In this document: positions 25,910 through 34,271 of the stretch, piece by piece
Numbering within the stretch: the stretch's first letter is position 1
Layout: each line of letters begins with the position of its first letter
Notes under the pieces: model-generated
What the model saw: only the letters and a program-made list of their open reading frames with translations
Told to the model about the DNA's origin: nothing
Databases searched by the model: none
Source: Mycolicibacterium lutetiense
Lineage (GTDB): Bacteria; Actinomycetota; Actinomycetes; Mycobacteriales; Mycobacteriaceae
Assembly: GCF_017876775.1 (NCBI RefSeq)
Contig: NZ_JAGIOP010000001.1
Span: 930,001 to 994,000, forward strand
Length of the DNA stretch: 64,000 bases
Direction: 5' to 3'
Position numbers and translations under genes: made by a program

Positions 25910-27300
25910 CCCAGGGCCGTAGGTCGTCAAGCTGCTTGGGTGTCGGTGGTGGTGTGGCGGTGCGCCCAGGCCTGGTGTTCGTTGTAGATGGTGTGGTGGC
26001 GTAGGCAACCGTGCAGGATGCCGACGAGGCGGTTGCCCAGGGCGCGGAGCGCTTGATGGTGTGAATCCCCGTTGGTGCGGTGCTGGTCGTAGAAGGCGCG
26101 GGCGCCGGGACTGTTGGTCAGTGCGCAGAATGCCCATTGGTCGATCGCGTCGTAGAGGCGGCGGTTGCGGACGTGGCGGGCCAGCACGGCGCGTTTCTTG
26201 CCCGACGCGATCGTCAATGGTGAGGTTCCGGCGTAGTTCTTGCGACGCTTGGCGGTGGTGTAGCGGTTCGGGTCGTCCCCGAACTCACCGAGCACCCGGG
26301 CGCCGAGGATGACACCGAGTCCTGGCAGGGAGAGGTAGATGTCGGCGTCCGGGTGTGCTTCAAAATGTGTCGCCAACTCGGTCTCGAGGTCGGCAATCTG
26401 GTGGTTGAGCTCGGCGATGATCCCGACCGCGGCGCGAGTGGTGGCCCCGAATGCGGCGGTGACCGCGGCCGGCGCGGCGAGCTGCTCGGTGCGCAACGCC
26501 GCCTGAATCTCCAACGCTCTGGAATCGAGGTTGCGTTGTCGCCCAGCGGCTTTGAGTGCCGATCGGATCTTGGCCAGGCTCAGACGCCCGGCGGCGGCGG
26601 GGGTGGGGGCGCGGCCCAGGATGGCTAGGGCGTCGCGGTCGGCCAGAGATTCGAAAGCCTCCAACGCGGCGGGGTAGTACTCCCGCAACGCACTGCGCAG
26701 CGCATTGGTGTTGCGGTTGCGGCTCCAGATCAGGTTCTGATGCGCCCGCGCCAAGACCTTGATCGCCTCCACCTCGGCGCTGTCCCCGGCGATCGGGCGA
26801 TGGTTGCGCCGGTCGGTGCGCACCAGATCAGCCAACAGCTTGGCGTCTCCAGCGTCGGACTTGGCTCCCGACACCTGGTGGCGGTCGCGGTAGCGGGCCA
26901 CCGCGAGCGGGTTGACCGCGTACACCTGATAGCCGGCCCCCGACAGCGCCTCGACCCACAGACCACGGTCGGTTTCGATGCCGATCACCACCTGATCTGG
27001 GTCCTCGGCGTGGGCGGCCACCAGCTCATGGAACCCGCGGATACCGGCCAGGCCCTCCGGTAGCCGGCGCGCTGCCAGCTTGGCCCCCTCGGCGTCCATC
27101 AGATGCACGTCGTGATGGTCCTCGGCCCAGTCGTCCCCAACGAAGATCGTCATCTCGCCTCCCTGCTCGGGGTCAGTGAAACCTGCTCGAGCCGAAGGGC
27201 ACCCGGCGGCAACCTAATGGATCAGTGCTCGGTGGCACGACACCCCATCAGCGCTATAGATGACCTCACCAACCGGCCGGGGCACGATCTAGTCCTAGAA
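25910..27300 (-). mobile_element. IS110-family insertion sequence, ends not fixed
   Basis: An intact DEDD recombinase gene (25927-27153) with a non-coding stretch upstream fits the IS110 family, whose members lack long terminal repeats and make no target duplication. I cannot set the ends exactly. The left end must lie in the 17 bp between 25910 and 25926 or inside the small membrane-protein gene. The right end lies within 27154-27400. An 8-bp inverted match, GGACTAGA (25899-25906) and TCTAGTCC (27288-27295), is noted but may be chance. Confidence 0.7.
25927..27153 (-). CDS. IS110-family transposase (DEDD recombinase)
   Basis: This 408-residue protein has an N-terminal RuvC-like domain with acidic residues in FVGDDWAEDHHDV, VVIGIETDRG and KSDAGDAKLLADLVR, then a coiled region and the C-terminal Transposase_20 domain. 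That domain includes LSLPGLGVILGARVLGEFGD, a catalytic Ser region near GTSPLT and the RNRRLYDAIDQWAF helix. Length is standard and the frame is intact. Known IS110 enzymes recombine DNA guided by a bridge RNA encoded in the non-coding part upstream of the gene. Confidence 0.93.
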   Translation of the reverse strand: MTIFVGDDWAEDHHDVHLMDAEGAKLAARRLPEGLAGIRGFHELVAAHAEDPDQVVIGIETDRGLWVEALSGAGYQVYAVNPLAVARYRDRHQVSGAKSDAGDAKLLADLVRTDRRNHRPIAGDSAEVEAIKVLARAHQNLIWSRNRNTNALRSALREYYPAALEAFESLADRDALAILGRAPTPAAAGRLSLAKIRSALKAAGRQRNLDSRALEIQAALRTEQLAAPAAVTAAFGATTRAAVGIIAELNHQIADLETELATHFEAHPDADIYLSLPGLGVILGARVLGEFGDDPNRYTTAKRRKNYAGTSPLTIASGKKRAVLARHVRNRRLYDAIDQWAFCALTNSPGARAFYDQHRTNGDSHHQALRALGNRLVGILHGCLRHHTIYNEHQAWAHRHTTTDTQAA

Positions 27301-27421
27301 GTCGAACACACTCCAGGTCAAGCCAGTGCTCACCGGCCAGCGGCTCGATGATCAGCGTCCCGCTCCAGAAGCAAGATCCCCGTCAAGGACACGCTGATCG
27401 GTTCCCATTAGGTGAGGGAGT

Positions 27422-27436
27422 GAGAATCCTATTCTT
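27422..27436. promoter_or_regulatory. Palindromic box 1 upstream of the P450 operon
   Basis: GAGAAT-CCT-ATTCTT, matching the GAGAAT-N3-ATTCTC pattern in 11 of 12 arm positions. It lies 118 bp before the P450 start. The same pattern occurs at 27511, 42644 and 42767. Confidence 0.5.
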
Positions 27437-27510
27437 TCTGCTTATCGCTGATAGGTGGGGGTCCGACGTTGACGCACACCCGGTGCTGTGGAAACCTACT
27501 ATCCATTGGT

Positions 27511-27525
27511 GAGAGTCACATTCTC
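27511..27525. promoter_or_regulatory. Palindromic box 2 upstream of the P450 operon
   Basis: GAGAGT-CAC-ATTCTC, one mismatch in the arms. It starts 8 bp after TACTAT (27497-27502), so it would cover the transcription start, a repressing position. The P450 start codon is 29 bp further on. Confidence 0.5.
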
Positions 27526-27553
27526 ATACGTGTGGCAGGAACGGGAGCAGCAG

Positions 27554-28834
27554 ATGGCGATCGACCCAACCGGTATCGATTTTTTCCGCGATGAACGATT
27601 GGTCGACGACCCGTACCCGTTCTTCGAGGCGTTGCGGGACAAGTGCCCCGTCACCCGTGAAGACCAGTACAACGTCACCATGGTGACGGGCTGGGACGAA
27701 GCGGTGCAGGTCTACAACGACGAGGAGACCTTCTCGTCGTGCCTCTCGGTCACCGGACCGTTCCCGGGCTTCCCGGTCCCGCTGGAGGGGCGCAGCGCCG
27801 AAGAGGTCACCGCGCTCATCGACAAGCACCGCAACGAACTGCCGTTCAGCGATCAGCTGCCCACGCTGGATCCGCCCACCCACACCGATCATCGCTCGTT
27901 GTTGATGCGGCTGATCACGCCCAAGCGCCTCAAGGAGAACGAGGACGCCATGTGGCAGTTGGCCGATGACGTGCTCGACGACTACCTGGGCTCGGGTGGG
28001 GGCGAGTTCATCAAGGGTTTCGCCGGCCCGTTCACCCTGCTGGTGATCGCCGATCTGCTCGGCATTCCCGACGAGGACCGCGAAGGTTTCGTCAACGGCA
28101 TCAAGCAACATTCCGGCGGTGGCATCGGCAGCACCAGCAAGGAATCGCTGTCACACAGCCCGCTGGAGTTCCTCTACGGCCAGTTCTCCGACTACGTTTC
28201 GGATCGCCGGGCCAATCCACGTGGCGACGTCCTCACCGGCTTGGCCGAGGCCACCTTCCCGGACGGCAGCATCCCCGACGTCGGTGATGTCGCGCGGGTG
28301 GCGACCAACGTCTTTTCGGCCGGCCAGGAGACCACGGTCCGACTGCTCAGCACCGCCCTGAAAGTCCTTGGCGAGCAACCGGAGATCCAGCAGCGGCTCC
28401 GCGCCGACCGCAGCCTGATCCCGAACTTCATCGAGGAGGCGCTGCGGATCGAAAGCCCGGTCAAGGGTGACTTCCGGCTGTCGCGCTGCCCGGTGACCAT
28501 CGGCGAGACCGAGTTGAGTGCGGGTACCACCTTGATGGTGCTCAACGGTGCGGCCAACCGCGATCCCCGGCGCTTCGAGGATCCCGACACGTTCGACCTG
28601 GCCCGCAAGAACGCCCGCCAGCACCTGGCTTTCGGCCGCGGCATCCACAGCTGCCCCGGCGCCCCGTTGGCGCGGGCCGAAACCCGGGTCGGTATCGAGC
28701 GGTTACTCGACCGGACCACCGACATTCGCATCTCCGAGGCCAAGCATGGCTCGGACGGCAACCGGCGCTACAACTACATCCCGACCTTCATCCTGCGCGG
28801 GCTGACCGAACTGCATCTGGAGTTCGACAGCTGA
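27554..28834 (+). CDS. Cytochrome P450
   Basis: This 426-residue P450 has haem loop FGRGIHSCPG (Cys367), I-helix SAGQETTVRL and ExxR in EEALRIES. It has the N-terminal FFRDERLVDDPYPFFEALRD and the segment LITPKRLKENEDAMW, shared with the P450 at 56006, so the two are paralogues of a different subfamily from the PLYYN group. ATG 27554 has GGGAG 6 nt upstream. Its stop overlaps the ferredoxin start by 1 nt, so the two are co-expressed as an electron-transfer pair. Two palindromic boxes precede it. Confidence 0.95.
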   Translation: MAIDPTGIDFFRDERLVDDPYPFFEALRDKCPVTREDQYNVTMVTGWDEAVQVYNDEETFSSCLSVTGPFPGFPVPLEGRSAEEVTALIDKHRNELPFSDQLPTLDPPTHTDHRSLLMRLITPKRLKENEDAMWQLADDVLDDYLGSGGGEFIKGFAGPFTLLVIADLLGIPDEDREGFVNGIKQHSGGGIGSTSKESLSHSPLEFLYGQFSDYVSDRRANPRGDVLTGLAEATFPDGSIPDVGDVARVATNVFSAGQETTVRLLSTALKVLGEQPEIQQRLRADRSLIPNFIEEALRIESPVKGDFRLSRCPVTIGETELSAGTTLMVLNGAANRDPRRFEDPDTFDLARKNARQHLAFGRGIHSCPGAPLARAETRVGIERLLDRTTDIRISEAKHGSDGNRRYNYIPTFILRGLTELHLEFDS

Positions 28835-29028
28835 TGCGCGTGCGGGTTGATGAAGACCGTTGCGCGGGCCACGGCATGTGCCTGACCCTGTGCCCCGAGG
28901 TCTTCGAGATGTCGGACGATGGTTGGGCGGTCGCCGATCCAGAAGAGGTTCCGGCCGCCTTCGAAGATGCGGCACGTGAAGCGATACAGAACTGCCCGGA
29001 ACGGGCGATCAGCGAAATCAACGAGTGA
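28834..29028 (+). CDS. Ferredoxin, P450-linked, with an extra cysteine
   Basis: This 64-residue ferredoxin has the pattern C-x5-C-x3-C near the N-terminus (RCAGHGMCLTLCPEVF) and a Cys-Pro near the C-terminus (NCPERAI). Most mycobacterial P450 ferredoxins of this size hold a [3Fe-4S] cluster with three Cys; here there is a fourth Cys at the x3 position, so a [4Fe-4S] cluster is possible. It donates electrons to the P450 encoded immediately upstream (start overlaps the P450 stop). Confidence 0.92.
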   Translation: MRVRVDEDRCAGHGMCLTLCPEVFEMSDDGWAVADPEEVPAAFEDAAREAIQNCPERAISEINE

Positions 29029-29043
29029 CGAAGGGGTTTGGAT

Positions 29044-29346
29044 ATGGCCGCTGGAACTTCTAAGGGATACGTGATCATCACCGAGGACATCAAGGACCCG
29101 GCCGGGATGGGCGAGTACGCCAAGCTGGCGTCGAAGGCGATGGGCGGCGCGACCGTCGTGGCCGTGGATCAGAAGCCCGAGGTGATCGAGGGAGCCTGGC
29201 ACGGCACACAAACCGTGGTGCTGGAGTTCGAATCCGTAGACGCCGCTCGTGAGTGGTACTACTCCGATGCCTACCAGGCGGCCGCCAAGGTGCGCCAGGG
29301 TGCCGCCGAGTGCAACGGCGTCATCCTTTCCGGCTTCCCCGCCTGA
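29044..29346 (+). CDS. DUF1330-type small protein
   Basis: This 100-residue protein has the ferredoxin-like fold pattern of the DUF1330 family: KGYVIITEDIKDPAGMGEYA at the N-terminus, then VVLEFESVDAAREWYYSDAY and a C-terminal ILSGF. Its biochemical function is unknown. ATG 29044 has AAGGGG 7 nt upstream. It lies 15 nt after the ferredoxin and 4 nt before the LLM oxidoreductase gene, so it belongs to the same operon and may act on a small metabolite of that pathway. Confidence 0.82.
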   Translation: MAAGTSKGYVIITEDIKDPAGMGEYAKLASKAMGGATVVAVDQKPEVIEGAWHGTQTVVLEFESVDAAREWYYSDAYQAAAKVRQGAAECNGVILSGFPA

Positions 29347-29350
29347 TCCC

Positions 29351-30268
29351 ATGCGCTTCAGCATCACTCACCCGATGCACAGCCATCCGTACCACCCGGA
29401 TCTGGTGAGTGGCAGCGGGGTTGCCGCGGTAGCGGCTGCGGCGGAGGCGGCGGGGTTCGACGGCTTCGGGTTCACCGACCATCCCGCTCCGTCGCAGCGC
29501 TGGCTGGACGCCGGTGGTCACGACGCGGTCGACCCGTTCGTGGCGATGACCTTCGCCGCGGCACACACCACCACGCTGCGACTGGTGCCCAACATCGTGG
29601 TGCTGCCATACCGCAACCCCTTCGTGGTGGCCAAATCCGGCGCCACTCTGGACCTGCTGTCCGGTGGCCGGTTCACACTGGCCGTCGGGGTGGGTTACCT
29701 CAAGCGCGAATTCGCCGCACTCGGGGTTTCCTACGACGACCGTGCTGCACTGTTCGACGAGGCACTTGAGGTGATCCGGGGCATCTGGACCACCGACGAT
29801 TTCACGTTTGAAGGCAAGAACTTCAGCGCCCGCGGTATCACCGCGCACCCCCGACCGGTGGCGGGTCCGCATCCGCCAATCTGGATCGGTGGCAACACCT
29901 CAGCGGCGCGGGCCCGGGTGGCCAAACACGGCGACGGGTGGTGCCCGTTCGCCGCACCGCCGGGCCTGGCCAAGACCGCGGGCACCGCAGCGATGGACTC
30001 ACTCGACGCGTTGGCCGCCGGCATCGAGGATCTGCGGGCCCGGTTGGCCGCTGCTGGTCGCGATCCCGACGGAATCGACATCGTGTTCAACAACTTTGAG
30101 GGTGGCAACCCCGGCGCCGACGACTTCAATGCCGACGCCTACCTGGCCGGCGTGGACAAGCTCGCCGCGCTGGGGGTCACCTGGCTGCACGTGACCCTGC
30201 CCGGCGACAGTTTGGCCCATGCGCTGGAGGCGACCGAGAGCTTCGGTAAGACAGTAATTTCGCGTTGA
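29351..30268 (+). CDS. LLM-class F420/FMN-dependent oxidoreductase
   Basis: This 305-residue protein has a luciferase-like TIM barrel. Near the N-terminus it reads AAEAAGFDGFGFTDHP, then LRLVPNIVVLPYRNP, KSGATLDLLSGGRFTLAVGVG and, at the cofactor phosphate site, PPIWIGGNTSAARAR. In mycobacteria most members use coenzyme F420. It is the last gene of the P450 operon and is followed by a compound hairpin at 30267-30321. Substrate unknown. Confidence 0.9.
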   Translation: MRFSITHPMHSHPYHPDLVSGSGVAAVAAAAEAAGFDGFGFTDHPAPSQRWLDAGGHDAVDPFVAMTFAAAHTTTLRLVPNIVVLPYRNPFVVAKSGATLDLLSGGRFTLAVGVGYLKREFAALGVSYDDRAALFDEALEVIRGIWTTDDFTFEGKNFSARGITAHPRPVAGPHPPIWIGGNTSAARARVAKHGDGWCPFAAPPGLAKTAGTAAMDSLDALAAGIEDLRARLAAAGRDPDGIDIVFNNFEGGNPGADDFNADAYLAGVDKLAALGVTWLHVTLPGDSLAHALEATESFGKTVISR

Positions 30269-30321
30269 CTCTGCGGTGAGGGCGCAAAAGTACGAGTAGG
30301 CAGCGCCGTGGCCGCAGAGTC
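30267..30321. terminator. Compound hairpin between convergent operons
   Basis: GACTCTGCGG (30267-30276) pairs perfectly with CCGCAGAGTC (30312-30321). Inside it GGCGC (30281-30285) pairs with GCGCC (30303-30307). It starts on the LLM gene stop codon and lies 10 bp from the end of the convergent hydrolase gene. Confidence 0.6.
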
Positions 30322-30330
30322 GATGGGGAA

Positions 30331-31098
30331 TCAGGCCGGCGTCACGGCGGCTATCGGCGTGGTCGTCGTGGCGTGCACCAGCAGTTCGGCCAGCTCGCGG
30401 GGGCAGCTCAGGAACGGCGAGTGCGACGCGTCGATGGTCAGTTGCTCGACACCGAGACGTTGCGTCACGGTGTCGGCCAGCCACTGCGGCATCGAGCGGT
30501 CCTGCAGGCAGCGGATGAAGCTGCGGGGCAGATCGGCCGCCCAGAACTGCGGCACCGACACCGGCGTGACGGTGGTGTCGCCGAACCGCTCCGGGCCCAG
30601 GCGATCGAAAGCCCAACGGGCCGTTGCCTCGTCGCAATCGTGGTAGAAGTAGCGCCACGCACCGTCGAAGTCGGCGAAGTGCATTGCGCCCTCCGCGTCG
30701 AAATGCAGGTAGCCCAGCATCTCGCCGACATCTCCGTCGAATTCGCCGCCCAACTCATCTTCGGCCGTACGCATGGCCATCGCCTCGGGATAGGTCCGGC
30801 CCTCCCTGGGTAGTGCGGCCGCCAGATACACGATGTGGCCCACCAGCTCTGGGGCGGCATCGGCAGCAAGGGTGGCGTCGAACCCGCCGCCGGAATGTCC
30901 CACCAGCACATCCCCGGGTTGCATGACCTCGAGGATCGCGGCGCGGCGGTTGGCCAGGGTTGATTCCTCGGCTGCCCGAGCGCCGTGCCCGGGCAGGTCC
31001 ACCGCGACACCGCCGTGACCGAGGTTCTGCAACTCGGCGATGGTGCGGTCCCAGCACCAGGCCGCGTGAAATCCGCCGTGTACGAAGACGAACCGCAC
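30331..31098 (-). CDS. Alpha/beta-hydrolase
   Basis: This 255-residue protein begins RFVFVHGGFHAAWCWDR, which includes the oxyanion HGG motif. The nucleophile elbow is GHSGGG near residue 83, the lid is aromatic-rich, and the catalytic His is in DASHSPF. It resembles the plant-type methylesterase and salicylate-binding hydrolase group. GTG 31098 follows the ferredoxin TAG directly with 2 nt between; the frame is open further but overlaps that gene. As the third gene after the P450 and ferredoxin it may hydrolyse an ester or lactone formed by the P450. Confidence 0.87.
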   Translation of the reverse strand: MRFVFVHGGFHAAWCWDRTIAELQNLGHGGVAVDLPGHGARAAEESTLANRRAAILEVMQPGDVLVGHSGGGFDATLAADAAPELVGHIVYLAAALPREGRTYPEAMAMRTAEDELGGEFDGDVGEMLGYLHFDAEGAMHFADFDGAWRYFYHDCDEATARWAFDRLGPERFGDTTVTPVSVPQFWAADLPRSFIRCLQDRSMPQWLADTVTQRLGVEQLTIDASHSPFLSCPRELAELLVHATTTTPIAAVTPA

Positions 31099-31100
31099 GC

Positions 31101-31301
31101 CTACTCGTCCTTGATCGAGATGGCCTGCCGGGGGCACTGCCGCACTGCTTCGCGGACCAGCGCCTCGTTTTCCGGCGTGACATCTTCCTGCAGGATGTGG
31201 AGGTAGTCCTGATCGTCGAGGTCGAACACCTCGGGGATGATCCCCATGCAGACTGCGTTGCTCTCGCAGATCTCGAAGTCGACGTGAACTTTCTTGGTCA
31301 T
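31101..31301 (-). CDS. [3Fe-4S]-type ferredoxin
   Basis: This 66-residue ferredoxin has Cys12 and Cys18 (ICESNAVCMG) and a third Cys in RQCPRQAI, with Ile-Ile where some relatives have a further Cys. Three ligands fit a [3Fe-4S] cluster. Its ATG overlaps the P450 stop by 1 nt (TGATG), so it is translationally coupled to the P450 and is its likely redox partner. Confidence 0.92.
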   Translation of the reverse strand: MTKKVHVDFEICESNAVCMGIIPEVFDLDDQDYLHILQEDVTPENEALVREAVRQCPRQAISIKDE

Positions 31302-32503
31302 CACCTCAGCACCCGCACCGGCACGTTGGAGTAGCCGGCCACATTCTGCATCTGAACACGTTGCAGCTGGTCCCATTTCACCTCGTAGCGCGGCATGTAA
31401 TCGAGCAGCTTCTCCAGGGCGATCACGCTTTCCATCCGGGCCAACGCCGCCCCCAGACAGCTGTGGATGCCGTAACCCAGCCCGAGGTTCTGCGCCTCGG
31501 TGCGGTCGCGGTCGATATCGAAGGTATCGGCGTCGGTGAACGCATCGGGGTCGCGGTTGGCCGCGGCACTGATCAGGAAGACCGCCTTGCCCGCCGGAAT
31601 GGTGCCGCTGGGCACGTGGGCGTCCTTGAGGGTGTAGCGGACGTTGTACTGCACCGGGCCCTCGTAGCGCAGCAGTTCCTCGACCGCGGCCGGCACCTTG
31701 TCGCGGTCGTCGAGCAGCTTCTGCCACTGCTCAGGGTTGCGCGCGAACAGCACCATCGCGGTGCCGACGAGTTTGGTGACGGTCTCGGCACCGGCCCCGC
31801 CGAGCAGGGTGGCGAAGCCGGTGATCTCGATATCGTCGAGGCGACGCATCTGGCCGTCCTCGCCGGGGATCTCCGCGGCGATCAGTCGGCTGATCATGTC
31901 GTCCTGCGGGTCTTCCCGGCGCTTCTGCACCAGCCCGTAGTAGTAGATGCCGGTGTCGATGTTGGCCTGCATTCCGGCTTCGGAGTAACCGATCTGCCCG
32001 GGTTCACGCGACAGGCTGATATCGATCCAGTGCCGCACCTGCTGGCGGTAATCCGGGTCCACACCTGCCATCCGGGTGATTACCTCGACCGGGAACGGGC
32101 CCGAGAAATCCTGGACGACATCGAACTCGTCGGAGTCGATCAATCCCAGGTGATGGTCGATCTGCTCGACGATGGTGTCGCGCTGCGACTGGATCATGCG
32201 CGGCGTGAACGCCTTGTTGAGCAGACTGCGCATGTGGCGGTGATCGGGCGGATCCATGAAGATGATCGACTTCTGCGGCGGCTCGGCGCTCTGCACCATG
32301 GCCAGATCGCAGCCACGCGACGAGGAGAACGCCTCATGATCCTTCAACGCCGCCGACACGTCCTCATGCCGGGTCAGGGCATAGAAGTCAGAGTCTTCGT
32401 TGTAGTAGAGCGGCGCGTCCTGGCGCATGCGCCGGTACATGTCGAACGGGTTGTTGAAGAACTCCTCGGAGAACGGATCGAAAATCACCTGGGCCTTGGT
32501 CAT
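31301..32503 (-). CDS. Cytochrome P450
   Basis: This 400-residue P450 has haem loop LGYGIHSCLG (Cys349), I-helix GAGAETVTKL and ExxR in EELLRYEG. The first residue of the haem loop is Leu where Phe is usual. It has APLYYNEDSDFYALTR near the N-terminus, like the paralogues at 5824, 17960 and 59180. ATG 32503 has AAGGAGGAG upstream. It heads the operon with the ferredoxin and the hydrolase. Confidence 0.94.
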   Translation of the reverse strand: MTKAQVIFDPFSEEFFNNPFDMYRRMRQDAPLYYNEDSDFYALTRHEDVSAALKDHEAFSSSRGCDLAMVQSAEPPQKSIIFMDPPDHRHMRSLLNKAFTPRMIQSQRDTIVEQIDHHLGLIDSDEFDVVQDFSGPFPVEVITRMAGVDPDYRQQVRHWIDISLSREPGQIGYSEAGMQANIDTGIYYYGLVQKRREDPQDDMISRLIAAEIPGEDGQMRRLDDIEITGFATLLGGAGAETVTKLVGTAMVLFARNPEQWQKLLDDRDKVPAAVEELLRYEGPVQYNVRYTLKDAHVPSGTIPAGKAVFLISAAANRDPDAFTDADTFDIDRDRTEAQNLGLGYGIHSCLGAALARMESVIALEKLLDYMPRYEVKWDQLQRVQMQNVAGYSNVPVRVLR

Positions 32504-32550
32504 TGGCTGGCTCCTCCTTCGCGGCGGGCTGGGCCGGAAGTGTTGTGACA

Positions 32551-32586
32551 CGTTACGGGAAACTGTTGAACTGTAACGCTAACAGT
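32551..32586 (-). promoter_or_regulatory. Nested inverted repeats upstream of the 31301 P450 operon
   Basis: CGTTAC (32551-32556) pairs with GTAACG (32573-32578), and ACTGTT (32562-32567) pairs with AACAGT (32581-32586). The two repeats interleave 48-83 bp upstream of the P450 start, a place suited to a TetR-type operator. No regulator gene is adjacent. Confidence 0.45.
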
Positions 32587-32652
32587 AATCCGTTTGAGAG
32601 TGTTTGAAAAGGATGAAATGCCATGCTGATCAGGACGTGGCCCTGCGTCAGA

Positions 32653-33441
32653 TCACGTGACTGCGGCGTCGATCAGGCCCTCGAGTCGGCCCAAGTTGCT
32701 GTCCAGTTCAGAAGCGGTGGTGCGGACCACGGCCACGTCCTTGCCGATGAATTCGCCGACCCGGGCGATGAACGCGTCCGCCGAGCCGGTGGCAGCGATG
32801 GCGCCGAGCGCTCGGCTGGCCCCACTGCCGTGAGTCAGCGCGGTCAGCAGTGTCGCCTCGTCGATACCCAGTCGATCGCCGAGCTTTACGCCCTCGGCCA
32901 CCGCGCCGATCTGTGCGGCGAACAATGCGTTGTTCACCAGCTTCACCCGCTGCCCGGCTCCGACCGGACCGACGTGCAGCACCGGATCGGCATAGGACTT
33001 CAAGACTGCGCGGGCGCGGGCCACCGCGGACTCAGCACCCCCGGCGAACACCGTGATGGATCCGGCCGCGATATCGTGCGGTCCGCCGCTGACCGGGGCA
33101 TCGATGACCGCGATGCCGCGAGCGGCCCCACGCTCGGCGAGAGCCTCGACGGTGCGGGGGCTGCCGGTGGTGTGCAGCACCAGCACCGCACCTTCCGGCA
33201 TCTCGTCGATCAGGTCCGGGCAGAGGTCCCGGACCTGCTCATCGGTGAACACGCAGACGATCGCCACCTCGGCATCGCTGACGGCCTCGCGCGGCGAGGC
33301 CACTGGCTCCGCGCCGAGTTCGGCCACCGCGGCCCGCTTTTCGTCATCTCGGCCCAGGGCTCGCACCTGGTGTCCGGCGTCGGCCAGGCGGCGCACCATC
33401 GGCGCGCCCATCCGTCCGGCACCGATGAAACCGACGCGCAT
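32653..33441 (-). CDS. NAD-dependent beta-hydroxyacid dehydrogenase (HIBADH family), second copy
   Basis: This 262-residue protein begins MRVGFIGAGRMGAPMVRRLA with the GxGxMG dinucleotide motif, has the substrate-binding DAPVSGGPHDI segment and the catalytic Lys in KLVNNAL. Family members oxidise 3-hydroxyisobutyrate, tartronate semialdehyde or similar acids. It overlaps the upstream HIBADH gene by 1 nt. The two proteins are clearly divergent, so they probably form a heteromer or act on different substrates. It is the last gene of the aldolase operon. Confidence 0.9.
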   Translation of the reverse strand: MRVGFIGAGRMGAPMVRRLADAGHQVRALGRDDEKRAAVAELGAEPVASPREAVSDAEVAIVCVFTDEQVRDLCPDLIDEMPEGAVLVLHTTGSPRTVEALAERGAARGIAVIDAPVSGGPHDIAAGSITVFAGGAESAVARARAVLKSYADPVLHVGPVGAGQRVKLVNNALFAAQIGAVAEGVKLGDRLGIDEATLLTALTHGSGASRALGAIAATGSADAFIARVGEFIGKDVAVVRTTASELDSNLGRLEGLIDAAVT

Positions 33442-34271
33442 CAGCGGGGATGGTTCATGATGGCCAGGGCATTGTCGGCGGCTTGGAAAACGGTACGGTA
33501 CACGGCACCTTCTGGTACTGAGGCCTCGTCGGCCAGGCTGGCGGCATGCCTGCAGTCCTTCTGCAGCAGCGCGCCGGCGATCGGCGCCAGGTTGTCCAGC
33601 GTCCCGCCGAACATCGCGATGCTGTTGAGTGCCTTGCTGGTGGCCGAACCGCGCGAGATCACCTCGCACAATGCCTGGCGCGGAACACCCAGCGCCTCGC
33701 CGAGTTCCAGTGCACTCATGGCCGCACCCAGGTTGGCGCTGAACAGCAGGTTGTTCAGGATCTTGGCAACCTGGCCGGCGCCGACGCCACCCAGGTGCAC
33801 GATCGGGTCGGCGTAGGTGGCGAACACCGGACGCACCCGCTCGACGACCTCCTCGTCGCCGCCCACCATCACCAACAGGGTCCCGGCCGAGGCGGCCGGC
33901 TCGCCACCGCTCACCGGGGCATCGATAACTGAAATTCCCTGGGCAGCAGCCCTTTCTGCGATCTCGCGACAGGTGTCGGGGTGCACCGTCGAGTGGATGG
34001 CGACGACGCCTCCCGGGGCCAGTCCGGCGAGCACACCGGTCTCACCGTCGAGCACCTGGCGGACGTCGTCGTCACCGACCACGCACAGGCAGACCAGGTC
34101 GCTGGCGGCAGCCAGTTCGGCGGGGGAGCCTGCGGTCTTGGCGCCGGTGTCGGCGAACGGTTCCAGGGAGGTCGGGCGTCGTGCCCACAGGATCGTCTCG
34201 AAGCCGCCTTCGGCGATCCGCCGGGCCATCGGCGCCCCCTGGCTGCCCAGCCCGATAAATCCGACTCGCAT
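33441..34271 (-). CDS. NAD-dependent beta-hydroxyacid dehydrogenase (HIBADH family), first copy
   Basis: This 276-residue protein begins MRVGFIGLGSQGAPMARRIA; the GxGxxG motif has Gln where Met is usual. DAPVSGGEPAAS and the catalytic Lys in KILNNLL are present. ATG 34271 overlaps the stop of the alpha/beta-hydrolase gene by 1 nt and its own stop overlaps the next HIBADH gene by 1 nt. Such tight packing indicates coordinated production. Its place after an aldolase and a hydrolase suggests oxidation of a 3-hydroxy acid or aldehyde-derived product. Confidence 0.9.
   Translation of the reverse strand: MRVGFIGLGSQGAPMARRIAEGGFETILWARRPTSLEPFADTGAKTAGSPAELAAASDLVCLCVVGDDDVRQVLDGETGVLAGLAPGGVVAIHSTVHPDTCREIAERAAAQGISVIDAPVSGGEPAASAGTLLVMVGGDEEVVERVRPVFATYADPIVHLGGVGAGQVAKILNNLLFSANLGAAMSALELGEALGVPRQALCEVISRGSATSKALNSIAMFGGTLDNLAPIAGALLQKDCRHAASLADEASVPEGAVYRTVFQAADNALAIMNHPR

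Larger units (their letters stand above)
27154..27553. promoter_or_regulatory. 400-bp non-coding stretch: IS110 left end and P450 control region
   Basis: No gene is supported here. The first 150-250 bp should be the IS110 non-coding end, where bridge RNAs are encoded. A 9-bp inverted repeat, GATCAGCGT (27350-27358) and ACGCTGATC (27391-27399), can form a hairpin with a 32-nt loop. The remaining part is the P450 promoter region. It holds two palindromic boxes (27422-27436 and 27511-27525), TATC-GCT-GATA (27443-27453) and a possible -10 TACTAT (27497-27502) without a well-spaced -35. Confidence 0.5.

Noticed and set aside
25899..27295. GGACTAGA and TCTAGTCC as terminal inverted repeats of the IS110 element
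   Set aside because: IS110 elements usually lack such repeats, the left copy lies inside the neighbouring gene, and 8 bp can be chance.
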